A stretch of DNA of 64,000 nt from Mesorhizobium sp. M1D.F.Ca.ET.043.01.1.1 (GTDB lineage: Bacteria > Pseudomonadota > Alphaproteobacteria > Rhizobiales > Rhizobiaceae). How positions within the stretch are numbered: the stretch's first letter is position 1; each line of letters starts with the position of its first letter. The stretch covers positions 4,588,001 to 4,652,000 of the forward strand of contig NZ_CP034444.1 of the NCBI RefSeq assembly GCF_003952385.1, in the 5' to 3' direction. Below the pieces are notes generated by a model that did no database searches, had not been told where the DNA came from, and worked only from the letters and a program-made list of their open reading frames with translations. Positions 43,980-52,636 of the stretch are shown here, piece after piece. The position numbers and the translations under genes are program-made.

Positions 43980-44969
43980 TCAGCCCGCCTCCGGCTGACG
44001 GATATCGATATCGCTGAGGTAGGCGACGACCGTGGCATGCGAGGTCGCCGCCGTCAGCGCGCCGATCACCAGCACCATCAGGCCGACGCCGAGATAGCCG
44101 GTGGAGCCGATGGCGAAATTGCCGAACAGCGCGGTCGCCTGATCCGCCTCAGGCGTCGCCATGTTGCGCGACGACCACCAGGAAAAGACGATGAAGACGG
44201 CGATGGCAGCGGCGCCGCCGGCGGCGGCGCCCTTCATGCCGGTGACCAGGAAATGCCAGCGGAATTCGCGCGCGATGAAGCGGGCCTCGGCGCCGACGAA
44301 ATGCAGCACTTCGATGATGTGACCGTTGCCGGCCATGGCGCCGCGCGTGGCGAACACCACGGTCAGCACCGTCGCCGACAAGATCAGCGTCAGCACGGCA
44401 AAGCCGATCGTCACCGTCGTGCGCGCCATGGCGACCAGCCGGTCGACCCAGGTGCGATGGTCGTCGAGCGCGGCGCTCGGCAGCTTGGGCGTGATCGCGG
44501 CGCGCATGGAGGCGAAGTCCGGCGGATTGGCCTCGTCGATGGTGACGACGATGAGGCGCGGCACCGGCAACTCGTCGATGTTGAGGCCGGTGCCCAGCCA
44601 CGGCTCCAGAAGGCGCGCCGTCGCATCGCGGTCGACGATCTTCGTGCCCGTCACGCCGGGAAACTCGCTGGCGATCTGCGAGGCCTGCGCGAGGGCCGCT
44701 TCCATGTCGAGGCCTTCGACCGGCTTGATCTGGATCGTCGCCTCGCGCGAGATCTGGTTCTCCCACACCGAAGCGGTGTCGCGCACCAGCGTCACGGCAC
44801 CGAAGGTCAGGCAGGACAGGAAGGTCATGATGGCGATGACCAGCACCAGCGCCCGGCCGGCGATGTTCTGCGCCGGCACGATCGGCGCCATCTTGCGCTG
44901 GACGCGCCGGACGGTCGCCGTCGTCTCGGGCGCCTGGTCCTGCAGGTGATCGGCCGGAAGATCAGTCAT
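43980..44969 (-). CDS. ftsX: cell division protein FtsX
   Basis: The 329-residue membrane subunit of the FtsEX complex, which couples division to peptidoglycan hydrolase activation. A cytoplasmic N-tail is followed by a helix (about 35-60, ALVLVIAIMTFLSCLTFGAV), a periplasmic loop with TIQIKPVEGLDMEAALAQA, and three more helices. It overlaps the ftsE stop by 8 bp, so the two are translationally coupled. Confidence 0.93.
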   Translation of the reverse strand: MTDLPADHLQDQAPETTATVRRVQRKMAPIVPAQNIAGRALVLVIAIMTFLSCLTFGAVTLVRDTASVWENQISREATIQIKPVEGLDMEAALAQASQIASEFPGVTGTKIVDRDATARLLEPWLGTGLNIDELPVPRLIVVTIDEANPPDFASMRAAITPKLPSAALDDHRTWVDRLVAMARTTVTIGFAVLTLILSATVLTVVFATRGAMAGNGHIIEVLHFVGAEARFIAREFRWHFLVTGMKGAAAGGAAAIAVFIVFSWWSSRNMATPEADQATALFGNFAIGSTGYLGVGLMVLVIGALTAATSHATVVAYLSDIDIRQPEAG

Positions 44970-45621
44970 AGACGTCCAGCCTTCCGCCGGCGAGAATCAT
45001 GCGCCGCGCATCGACCTGCTCCATCAGGCCGAGATCGTGGGTGGCGATCACCACGGCGGTGCCAAGCCGGTTGAGCTCGATGAAGAGCCTCAGCAGCCGG
45101 CGCGCGAGCGGCGGATCGACATTGCCGGTCGGCTCGTCGGCAAGCAGGATCTCGGGCTGCTCGATCAGGGCGCGGGCGATCGCGGCACGCTGCTTCTCGC
45201 CGCCCGACAGCACCGGCGGCAGCACATGCATGCGGTCGCCGAGGCCGACCCATTTCAGGAGCTCGGTGACATCGGTGCGATAGCTCGCTTCCTCGCGCCC
45301 GCGCACGCGCAACGGCAGCGCGACGTTCTCGTAGGTGGTCATGTGATCGAGCAGGCGGAAATCCTGGAACACCACGCCGATGCGGCGCCTGAGCAGCGGC
45401 AGCTCGCCGCGCGAGATGCGCGAGCGGTCCTTGCCGAAGATGGTGATCAGCCCGCGCGTCGGTTTCAGCGACATGAAGAGCAGGCGCAGCAAGGTCGTCT
45501 TGCCGGCGCCCGAGGGACCGCTCAGGAACTGAAACGAGCGCTCCGGAATGTGCAGGGAAATGTCGCGGAGGATCTCCGGACCCATGCCATAGCGAAGGCC
45601 GACATTTTCGAAGCGGATCAC
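44962..45621 (-). CDS. ftsE: cell division ATP-binding protein FtsE
   Basis: The 219-residue ATPase of FtsEX. Walker A is GPSGAGKTT (about 36-44), the signature is LSGGEKQRAAIARAL, Walker B LLADEPTGNVD and the switch His is in VIATHDLGLM. All ATPase motifs are intact, unlike the ABC protein at 27730. It is upstream of ftsX and divergent from the DUF3426-like gene with about 180 bp between. Confidence 0.95.
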   Translation of the reverse strand: MIRFENVGLRYGMGPEILRDISLHIPERSFQFLSGPSGAGKTTLLRLLFMSLKPTRGLITIFGKDRSRISRGELPLLRRRIGVVFQDFRLLDHMTTYENVALPLRVRGREEASYRTDVTELLKWVGLGDRMHVLPPVLSGGEKQRAAIARALIEQPEILLADEPTGNVDPPLARRLLRLFIELNRLGTAVVIATHDLGLMEQVDARRMILAGGRLDVYD

Positions 45622-45802
45622 TTTCGGCGACCTGAAACCTTAGGCGGCGTCCTGCCAGCCTGTTCTCTGCCAAGACCATCGGCCGGCATGGTTAATGGTT
45701 GGTTAATTTCTGCTCGTTTTCGACGTTTCACGGCGGTTCCGGTGGGGAAGCGTTAACCATTTGCGTTTACCCAAAACAAACGAAGATTGCACTGGGGCCG
45801 TA

Positions 45803-46450
45803 ATGGCTGAGGATCGAACCGCGCGCCCTGTTTCCGGCGAAATCATGACGGGTGCGGCAGCAAACGCCGCGCCTCAGCGCGTCAGGCTAGACGCGCCGGC
45901 CGACATCGTCGATGCCGACTATGTGGTGTTGCCGCGATTCGCTGCCCGTCCGGAACCGATCGCGGCGCCGCTGCCACCTCAAGCGCCCTCGACGCCATCC
46001 ATCGAAGGCATGGGCATGCTGCGCAAACCGGAGGGCGTGCCCGCGCGGCCGGCCTCGCGCGGCGGTCCGATCTTCTGGACCGCCGGAGTGGGCGCAGCGC
46101 TCGTCGCCTTCTGGGTGTCGGGCGGACACGCCCTGGTGCGTCAAAGCCCCTTCTGGGCGGCTTCTGCGCCGGCAAGCGCGCTCAGCATTTCCGGCGTGAC
46201 GTCGCGAATCGATGCCTCGGGCTTGAAGCCCGTCCTGTTCGTCGACGGCGAGGCCGCCAATGACGGCGCAAGGTCGCAGCCGCTGCCGCCGCTCGAGATC
46301 CGCGTCACCGACAATGCCAGCAACGTCATCCGCTACAGGCTGGGGACATCCAACCGCTCGCTGGCGCCCGGCGAAAGATTCGGCTTTTCCAGCCGTCTCG
46401 ATGTGCCTAGAAACGGCGTTAGGGCCGTAGCGGTCACCTTCGCCGGCTAG
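45803..46450 (+). CDS. DUF3426-like membrane protein without zinc ribbon
   Basis: A 215-residue protein with a Pro/Ala-rich cytoplasmic N-terminal region (1-97), a single helix (about 98-118, FWTAGVGAALVAFWVSGGHAL) and a periplasmic domain (120-215) of the DUF3426 type: SISGVTSRIDASGLKPVLFV and PLEIRVTDNASNVIRYRLG. Relatives beside ftsE in Rhizobiales usually begin with an MJ0042-type CxxC zinc ribbon; no cysteines are found here. Start ATG 45803; a further ATG upstream (45761) adds 14 codons. It is divergent from ftsE. Function unknown. Confidence 0.75.
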   Translation: MAEDRTARPVSGEIMTGAAANAAPQRVRLDAPADIVDADYVVLPRFAARPEPIAAPLPPQAPSTPSIEGMGMLRKPEGVPARPASRGGPIFWTAGVGAALVAFWVSGGHALVRQSPFWAASAPASALSISGVTSRIDASGLKPVLFVDGEAANDGARSQPLPPLEIRVTDNASNVIRYRLGTSNRSLAPGERFGFSSRLDVPRNGVRAVAVTFAG

Positions 46451-46461
46451 GTATGTTGGTG

Positions 46462-46579
46462 TTCAGGTAATGCCGGCCTGCAAATGGCGGGTTTCCTGCG
46501 CTTCCGGTGCTCACGTACCCAAAAGTACGCTCCGCTCCGGTTCTCGGAAACTACCATTTTCGGCACGGCCTGACCTGAA
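46462..46579. repeat. 118-bp imperfect inverted repeat
   Basis: The left arm begins TTCAGGTAATGCCGG and includes CTTCCGGTGCTCACGTAC; the right arm contains GTACGCTCCGCTCCGG and ends GGCCTGACCTGAA. The arms of about 55 bases pair over most of their length around a loop near CCAAAA (46519-46524). It follows the DUF3426-like gene and precedes hpt. I recall similar long palindromes between genes in many proteobacteria. As RNA it could end transcription. Confidence 0.85.
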
Positions 46580-46637
46580 TCTCAACACACCTGACACGAT
46601 CGGTGGTGTGGGCGAACATTTTTGAGGAAGCAGACAC

Positions 46638-47180
46638 ATGCCAGTTGTTCGCGGCAAGGATATCGAGGTCCTGTTTTCGGCGTCGGCGATCGCCCGCCGC
46701 AATCTTGAGCTCGCCAAGGAGATCGCCGGGCGCGACTATCACGATCTGCTGGTGATCTCGATCCTGAAGGGCTCGTTCGTGTTCGCCGCCGACCTCATCC
46801 GCGCCATGCATGATGTCGGCCTGTCGCCCGAGGTCGAGTTCATCTTCATCTCAAGCTACGGCGCCGGCACCACCAGCGGCGAGGTCAAGGTGTTGCGCGA
46901 CATCGACAATGAGGTCGCCGGCCGCGACGTGCTTTTGATCGACGACATCCTCGAATCGGGCAAGACGCTTTCCTTCACCCGCGACCTCATGCTGTCGCGC
47001 GGCGCCAAAAGCTGCGCGATCGCCGTGCTGCTCGACAAGCGCATGCGGCGCCAGACCACACTCAACGCGGATTATGTCGGCTTCGACTGCCCCGACTATT
47101 TCGTCGTCGGCTACGGCATGGACGTCGCGCATGCGTTCCGGGAATTGCCGTTTGTCGGGGTCGTGAAGGGCGACGCGTAA
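46638..47180 (+). CDS. hpt: hypoxanthine phosphoribosyltransferase
   Basis: A 180-residue type I phosphoribosyltransferase of purine salvage (hypoxanthine or guanine plus PRPP to IMP or GMP). The PRPP loop is VLLIDDILESGKTL (about 98-111), with FIFISSYGAGTTSGEVKVL as the flexible loop and VGFDCPDYFVVGYGMD for base binding. The ATG 46638 follows GAGGAAG. It stands 76 bp before a receiver-protein gene. Confidence 0.94.
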   Translation: MPVVRGKDIEVLFSASAIARRNLELAKEIAGRDYHDLLVISILKGSFVFAADLIRAMHDVGLSPEVEFIFISSYGAGTTSGEVKVLRDIDNEVAGRDVLLIDDILESGKTLSFTRDLMLSRGAKSCAIAVLLDKRMRRQTTLNADYVGFDCPDYFVVGYGMDVAHAFRELPFVGVVKGDA

Positions 47181-47256
47181 CGGTCGCGCCGAAAAGGCCG
47201 CAGCGGCGTTTCAGATTTTCAGAAAACGTCAACGTTTCGGCGGCATCTATCTCGGC

Positions 47257-47628
47257 ATGGCAAAGCTCCTGATCGTCGAGGACGATGAGTCCGTCCGCAC
47301 CCTTGCTGCCCGCGCGCTGGAGCGTGACGGGCACAGCGTCACCATCGCCGCCGACGGCGCGCAGGGGCTCGCCCTGATCAACCAGGCGCGCGGCGGCTAC
47401 GATCTCGTGGTGTCCGACATCCGCATGCCGGAGATGGACGGCATCGAGATGGCGACGGCGGCGGCAAAACAGTTCCCGGCGATGAAGATCATGCTGATGA
47501 CCGGCTATGCCGACCAGCGCGAGCGCGCCGAGGAACTGAACGGCATCATCCTCGACGTCGTGCAGAAGCCGTTCACGCTGGCCGAGATCCGCGCCCGCGT
47601 CGGCCGGGCGCTAAGCTGCTTCGCTTGA
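47257..47628 (+). CDS. single-domain response regulator
   Basis: A 123-residue receiver domain with no output domain. Acidic pocket E8-D9-D10, phosphorylation site D54 (VVSDIRMPEMDG), LMTGYA and the conserved Lys in VVQKPF are intact. It ends in CFA soon after the domain. It resembles CpdR-like regulators that control ClpXP proteolysis in alphaproteobacteria, but classical CpdR starts differently, so I leave the gene name open. The gene is convergent with the DMT gene (4 bp apart). Confidence 0.88.
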   Translation: MAKLLIVEDDESVRTLAARALERDGHSVTIAADGAQGLALINQARGGYDLVVSDIRMPEMDGIEMATAAAKQFPAMKIMLMTGYADQRERAEELNGIILDVVQKPFTLAEIRARVGRALSCFA

Positions 47629-47632
47629 CTGT

Positions 47633-48583
47633 TTAAACTGCTTCGCCAGGCGCAGCGATTGCTGGCGCCGCACCGCGCCGGCGTTCGCCGTTGAGCGCGA
47701 CCAGGCCGGCGCCGATGATCAGCGCAGCACCCAGCACCGTCGTTTCGCGAGGAACCTCGGCAAAGAACAGGAAGCCCCAGAGCGGCGACCAGAGGATGCC
47801 GGTGTATTCGAAGGTGGCGACGCGATTGGCGGGCGCCATCCGGTAGGCCTGCGACAGCAGGATCATGCCAGCGGAGGCAACGAAGCCGCAGGCGGCCATC
47901 TTCATGAAGTCCGGTATCGTCGGCCACACCCAGGGCCGTACCAAGAAGTCGAGGCTCGGATGGCCGGCATGGGTGATGCCGGCAAGATGAAACATGATGG
48001 CGACCGCTACGGCGCCGGTGAGATAGGCGCCGTTCTGGTAAAAGGCCATGACGGTGGAGGATTCGGTATCGCCGATCCGGCGCGCCATCAGCTGCGAGAA
48101 GCCGTAGAGGAACGCCGAGCCGAGCGACAGCAGCGCCGCCCAGTCGAACACTCCGGCGCCGGGACGCAGCATCACGATCACGCCGACCAGGCCGATCAGC
48201 ACGGTCGTCAGCGTCCGCCAGGAAACGTGCTCGCCGAGATAGGGCCCGGCAAGCGCCATGATGAAGAGCGGCGCCATGAAATAAAGCGCTATGGCGTCGG
48301 CCAGCGACAGAGCGGCGATCGCCAGGTAGTAGGCCGTATAGGAGCTGAATTGGATGAAGGCGCGCAGCGTCAGCATGCCGGTCCGCTTTGACAGCAAGGC
48401 CTTCAGGCCGACATCGGCCTGGACGACGACGACCAGGATCGGCAGCGCGACGATGGCGCGGATCGCCATCACTTCGGTCACTGGATAGCTGCCCGAAACC
48501 GCCTTCACCAGCGGATCCTGCAACGAAAACACGAGAACGCCCAGGCAGAGGCTCAGAATGCCAAGCACCATCCGGTTCTGCAT
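47633..48583 (-). CDS. DMT-superfamily (EamA) transporter
   Basis: A 316-residue protein with ten predicted helices in two EamA repeats. Typical stretches are LADAIALYFMAPLFIMALAG (helix 4) and ATFEYTGILWSPLWGFLFF (helix 9). The related family includes S-adenosylmethionine uptake proteins and riboflavin transporters; the substrate here is not known. ATG 48583 starts MQNRMVLGILSLCLGV; 16 upstream codons are excluded. It is divergent from the LysR gene with 177 bp between. Confidence 0.85.
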   Translation of the reverse strand: MQNRMVLGILSLCLGVLVFSLQDPLVKAVSGSYPVTEVMAIRAIVALPILVVVVQADVGLKALLSKRTGMLTLRAFIQFSSYTAYYLAIAALSLADAIALYFMAPLFIMALAGPYLGEHVSWRTLTTVLIGLVGVIVMLRPGAGVFDWAALLSLGSAFLYGFSQLMARRIGDTESSTVMAFYQNGAYLTGAVAVAIMFHLAGITHAGHPSLDFLVRPWVWPTIPDFMKMAACGFVASAGMILLSQAYRMAPANRVATFEYTGILWSPLWGFLFFAEVPRETTVLGAALIIGAGLVALNGERRRGAAPAIAAPGEAV

Positions 48584-48760
48584 CGTCGTTCCAGCGAAAA
48601 AGAGCCCGCTACCGTTGCGGGCAGCGGGCACGAGTGAGGACTCTTCGAATTGGTCCGCGGCCGAATCTCACGGCCGCATATCCAATGGGTGAGGGAAATA
48701 TCCCGCCGCGTTTGACATGTTGCAAACGAATTGGAATGATGCCAGCAATCAAAATTTCTT

Positions 48761-49651
48761 ATGGCGACGTCCATGAAGCCCACACTCGACAGCGACCTCC
48801 TGCGCACCTTCGTGGCGGTGGCCGAGACGGGCAATTTCACCAAGGCCGCCGAAAAGGCCGGGCGCACCCAGTCGGCCGTTTCCATGCAGATGAAGAAGCT
48901 GGAGGACATGGTCGGCGACAGCCTGTTCGAGCGCGGCTCGCGCGGGGTGGCGCTGACGCGCCGGGGTGGCGAGCTCATCGTCAACGCCCGCCGCATCGTC
49001 TCGCTGCTCGACGAGACGGCGGCTTCGCTGGTGGCGCCGCCGCTGGGCGGCCTGGTGCGCATCGGCATCCCCGCCGAATATGGCCGTTCGATCCTGTCGC
49101 GGGCGCTCGGCGAATTCGCCAAACGCCACGCGCAAGTGGAGGTCACGGTGCGCTACGCGCATTCCGATTCGCAGGTTAGGGCGCTCGCGGCCGGGGAACT
49201 GGATCTCGCCGTCGTGTTCGAGTGGGAAGGCTCCTCCGGAGGCGAGGTGCTGATGCACGATCCGACAGTGTGGGTGACATCGGCTCTGCACCACATGCAT
49301 GAGGAGCGGCCGGTGCCGATCGCGCTCTACAGCCGCAACGGCTGGTGCCGCGACTTCGCGATCAAGTCGCTGCAGCAGCGCGGGCTCGACTACCGCGTCG
49401 CCTATACCAGCGACACCAATGGCGGCCTGACGCTGGCGGTCACTTCCGGTTTGGCGATCGCGCCGATCTCGCGCAGCAACATCCCGCCGGACTGCCGCGA
49501 GCTGACGGCCGCCGACGGCTTCGGCGACATCGATTCCTCCAATGTGGTGCTGCATCGCAATCCGCTGGCGACCGGCGAAGCGATCGACGGCATGGAGAGC
49601 GCGATCCGCGAGGCTTTCATGCTGACCGGGCAGGTCGCGCCCGTAGCATAA
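48761..49651 (+). CDS. LysR-family transcriptional regulator
   Basis: A 296-residue LysR regulator. The HTH region (LLRTFVAVAETGNFTKAAEK and QSAVSMQMKKLEDMVG) spans residues 9-65; the effector domain follows. The alternative ATG at 48773 (MKPTLDSDLL) is as likely a start as 48761. It is divergent from a DMT transporter gene, its most likely target. A palindromic element lies 24 bp after its stop. Confidence 0.9.
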   Translation: MATSMKPTLDSDLLRTFVAVAETGNFTKAAEKAGRTQSAVSMQMKKLEDMVGDSLFERGSRGVALTRRGGELIVNARRIVSLLDETAASLVAPPLGGLVRIGIPAEYGRSILSRALGEFAKRHAQVEVTVRYAHSDSQVRALAAGELDLAVVFEWEGSSGGEVLMHDPTVWVTSALHHMHEERPVPIALYSRNGWCRDFAIKSLQQRGLDYRVAYTSDTNGGLTLAVTSGLAIAPISRSNIPPDCRELTAADGFGDIDSSNVVLHRNPLATGEAIDGMESAIREAFMLTGQVAPVA

Positions 49652-49674
49652 ATACCGGCGCGCAGCGATCCTTC

Positions 49675-49850
49675 GCGCCCCCCTCTGTCCTGCCGGACAT
49701 CTCCCCCACGAGGGGGGAGATTGGCAGTTCCCGCGACCGCGCATTTCCTGCGGTGTTGGCGATTGCGGCGTTGGCGATTGGCGAAAGCGGTGACGACATC
49801 TGATCTCCCCCCTTGTGGGGGAGATGTCCGGCAGGACAGAGGGGGGCGCT
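49675..49850. mobile_element. MITE-like palindromic intergenic element
   Basis: Two inverted arms of about 46 bp (49675-49721 and 49803-49850) enclose about 80 bp. Each arm holds TCTGTCCTGCCGGACATC and an inner small palindrome (ATCTCCCCC and GGGGGGAGAT around ACGA or TTGT). Inside there are short direct repeats of TTGGCGATTG. No reading frame or transposase is present. I recall this sequence family from Mesorhizobium genomes, where it appears many times. Confidence 0.75.
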
Positions 49851-49912
49851 GTCCCGCCAGCATCCCAAAGGTAGGCTGGCCGTCACATCCAGTCTAAGAG
49901 CTTTGAGGCGCG

Positions 49913-52522
49913 CTATTTCAGTTCTAGCAGCCGTTCGAGATAGCTGCGCTCGATGTCGGGGCTCAGCGCATTGCCCAGGCGCTTGCGGATCGCCTCGAGG
50001 ATCTGGCGGGCGCGCTGCACGTCGATCTCGTCCGGCACCTTGACCGAGTTGCCGTCGTCGGGACCCTTCGTGGCGCGCGGCCGGCCGAGCGGGTCGCGGT
50101 CGGCGTCCTGCTGACGCCCACCTTGCTCGCTGCCGCCCTGGTCGCCCTGCATGGCCTGCATCTGCTTCATCATTTCCTTGGCGCCGCGGCGCAGGGCCTC
50201 GAGCGCGCGGCCCTGATGGCCCACCGCCTGGTCGCCCTCGCCCTCGCCAAGCGACTGCTCGGCATCGCCCATGGACTTGCCGGCCTCGCCGAAGCCCTCA
50301 TTGGGCTCCATGCCCATGCCTTCGAGGCCTTTCTTCAGCTTGTCGAGATCGTTCTGCAGCTGGCCCTGGCCCTCCTGCAGCTGCTTCAGCGCGTCGGCGA
50401 ACTCCTGCGGCGTCATCGGCTTCGGCCGGCCGAGCGGATCGCGGTCGTCGCCGGGGCCGGGTTTCTGCCCGTCTTCCGATTGGCCCTGCTCGCCATCCTC
50501 GCCAAGCTGCTCTTCACGATTTGCTCCGCGCTGCCGCTCGCCGCGCTGCATCTGGTCGAGGCGGAAGGTGTCGTTCATCATCTCCTGCTGGCGCCGCATG
50601 ATCTCGCCCAGCTTATCCATCTGCTGGCGCATCTCGCTGTCCTGCTCGCCGTTCTGCTGCTGACGGCCGGCCTGCAGGTTGTTCATCATGTCCTGCAGCT
50701 CCGACAGCAGCTGCTGGGCCCGGTCGCGGTCACCGGATTTGGCGAGGTTCTCGATCTCGTCCATCATCCGGTTGATGTCGCTCTGGCGCAGCTCCCGGCC
50801 GTTCTGCTGCATTTGCGGCGCGTTCGGGTTCTGCTGCGCGCGCTGGGCGAATTCCTGCAGGAACTGGTTCATCGCCTCGCGCAGTTCCTTCATCGCCTTC
50901 TCGAGTTCTTCGTCGCTGGCGCCGTTCTTGATGGCGTCCTGCAGCGCCTGCTGAGCCTGGCGCAGCCGCCGCTCGGCGGCCGAGAGATTGCCTTCCTCGA
51001 TACCGAGCGCGATCTCCCACAGATAACCCACCTCGCTGCGCAGCTGGTCGTCGGTCTCGCAGAGCTTCAGCCGGCTCCTCGCGCTCATGATCGCCAGGTA
51101 ATGCGACATGTTGTCGAAAGTATCCTCGGGACGCAGCGTGATCGCGTCCATCAGGTCGAGCACGCGCGGCTTGGCGTTGGCGTCGAGCGCCAGCATCCGG
51201 CGCTGCTCGATCACGGCGCGCGCCAGCGGGTTGGAGAAGGGCCGCTCCGGCATCACCAGCGTCTTGGTTTCGCTGGTGGCGGTATGGCCGGCATCGTCGG
51301 TGGCGGTGAGCGTCAGCTTGATGCTGCTGCCGGCCCAGACATGCTCGGTCAGATCCTTGGTGGTCTTGGCCGCGTTCGCCTTGCCGCCGCGGCGCGGCAG
51401 CGTCAGCGGCATGTCCGGCGGGCCATAGAGCGGATGGGCACTGGCCGGCGGCGGATCCGACAGCTCGAAGACGGCCTTGGCGGAGGCAGCGCCGTAATCA
51501 TCGTCGATCTGGTAGTTGAGCTCGATGGCGCCGTTTACGGCGCGCTTGGGCTCGCCGACGAAACGGATCGCCGGCGGCTTGTCCGCAACAATGGCAAAGG
51601 CCCATCGGCCGAGATCGTCCTCGCCGGATTTGAGCGTCAGCGTGCCGTCGGTGCTCAGCTTGCCGGAGAATTGGCGCACCTTGAGCTGGGTGGTGGCCGG
51701 GGCCCCCGTCTGGGCGGCGGGCGTGGCACCCTTCGGCGCGGCCGGTTCGATGGCGCGGTCGTTGCCGCTTGTGTCGGCATAGCTCAGCGTCTCCTCGCCG
51801 GTTCCGCCGGTGACGCGCAACGAGACGTCGCTGCCCTGCGGGACGCTGAAGGTGCGTGCCGCCTGATTGGCGTCGGCGGTCAAAAACAGCGGCGGCTTGC
51901 CGGTGTAGGCGGGCGGCGTCACCCAGGCATCGATGCGCGGCGGCACCGTATCGCGCGCGGCGCTGGCGACGAAGCCGTCGCTGATCCTGCCGCCGAAAGG
52001 CCCGAACGAGAAGGCAAAGGCGGTGACGAACAGCAGCCCCACCACGGCCCGCAGGCCCCAGCGGTCGTGATCCGGCACGCTTGTGCGCGGCCGGTCGGCG
52101 CCGAGGCTGGAGAGCCGCTCGGCCATGCGCTTCTGATGCTCGCGCCACAGCGCCTGCGAGAAAAGGCTCTCCGCGCCGCTCGGCCGGTCGGTCTGCACCT
52201 GCACGGGGCTGTGCAGCAACTCGTTCGCCGCCTCGATGCGCCGGTCGACCTCGGCGGCGGAAGGAATGCGGAAGAAGCGCAGCGGATAGAGCGCCGCCAG
52301 CGCCGAAATGGCGAACAGGATCAGGAGGCCGATCCGCGCCAGATCCGGCAGGCGCTGAAACAGGCCCAGCCACGAGACGCTGAGGAACAGGCTGGCGATG
52401 ACCGCCAGCGGCAGCAGCAACGGCCAGCCGCGCTCGAGGATCATCGAGGCCCGCGTCGCCAGCCGGCTCAAGGCAAGTCGCCCGGCCAGACCGCGTTCGC
52501 CGCTGGAAATGGGTTCCGTCAT
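49913..52522 (-). CDS. TIGR02302 / DUF4175 family membrane protein
   Basis: An 869-residue protein of a family limited to alphaproteobacteria. Three hydrophobic helices lie near the N-terminus (about 33-53, 61-81 and 155-175). Next comes a large domain with repeated beta-type stretches (about 185-430), then a long helical region (430-700) rich in Gln and Glu, including runs such as QQMDKLGEIMRRQQEMMND. The tail holds repeated DRDPLGRP motifs, three times (near 670, 800 and 820). Function is unknown; it could be a periplasmic structural protein. It lies upstream of a palindromic element and downstream of the dehydratase gene. Confidence 0.88.
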   Translation of the reverse strand: MTEPISSGERGLAGRLALSRLATRASMILERGWPLLLPLAVIASLFLSVSWLGLFQRLPDLARIGLLILFAISALAALYPLRFFRIPSAAEVDRRIEAANELLHSPVQVQTDRPSGAESLFSQALWREHQKRMAERLSSLGADRPRTSVPDHDRWGLRAVVGLLFVTAFAFSFGPFGGRISDGFVASAARDTVPPRIDAWVTPPAYTGKPPLFLTADANQAARTFSVPQGSDVSLRVTGGTGEETLSYADTSGNDRAIEPAAPKGATPAAQTGAPATTQLKVRQFSGKLSTDGTLTLKSGEDDLGRWAFAIVADKPPAIRFVGEPKRAVNGAIELNYQIDDDYGAASAKAVFELSDPPPASAHPLYGPPDMPLTLPRRGGKANAAKTTKDLTEHVWAGSSIKLTLTATDDAGHTATSETKTLVMPERPFSNPLARAVIEQRRMLALDANAKPRVLDLMDAITLRPEDTFDNMSHYLAIMSARSRLKLCETDDQLRSEVGYLWEIALGIEEGNLSAAERRLRQAQQALQDAIKNGASDEELEKAMKELREAMNQFLQEFAQRAQQNPNAPQMQQNGRELRQSDINRMMDEIENLAKSGDRDRAQQLLSELQDMMNNLQAGRQQQNGEQDSEMRQQMDKLGEIMRRQQEMMNDTFRLDQMQRGERQRGANREEQLGEDGEQGQSEDGQKPGPGDDRDPLGRPKPMTPQEFADALKQLQEGQGQLQNDLDKLKKGLEGMGMEPNEGFGEAGKSMGDAEQSLGEGEGDQAVGHQGRALEALRRGAKEMMKQMQAMQGDQGGSEQGGRQQDADRDPLGRPRATKGPDDGNSVKVPDEIDVQRARQILEAIRKRLGNALSPDIERSYLERLLELK

Positions 52523-52636
52523 CGGCCCTTCCTGCCCGGGCGGGATGGCCCAGACCTCATGAGCAGAAGAATACCAGCAAACACGGCAAAGGCGAGGCGG
52601 GTTCCAAAAACATGAAGCGGTTGGCCCCGTTTATCG

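Noticed and set aside
49655..49912. CRISPR-like array, suggested by repeated GGGGGAGAT and TTGGCGATTG
   Set aside because: The repeats are inverted or very short, without regular spacers; the structure is a palindromic element.
50123..52615. 830-codon plus-strand frame antisense to the TIGR02302 gene
   Set aside because: Leu/His/Arg-rich mirror of a Gln/Glu-rich coding region; no motif.
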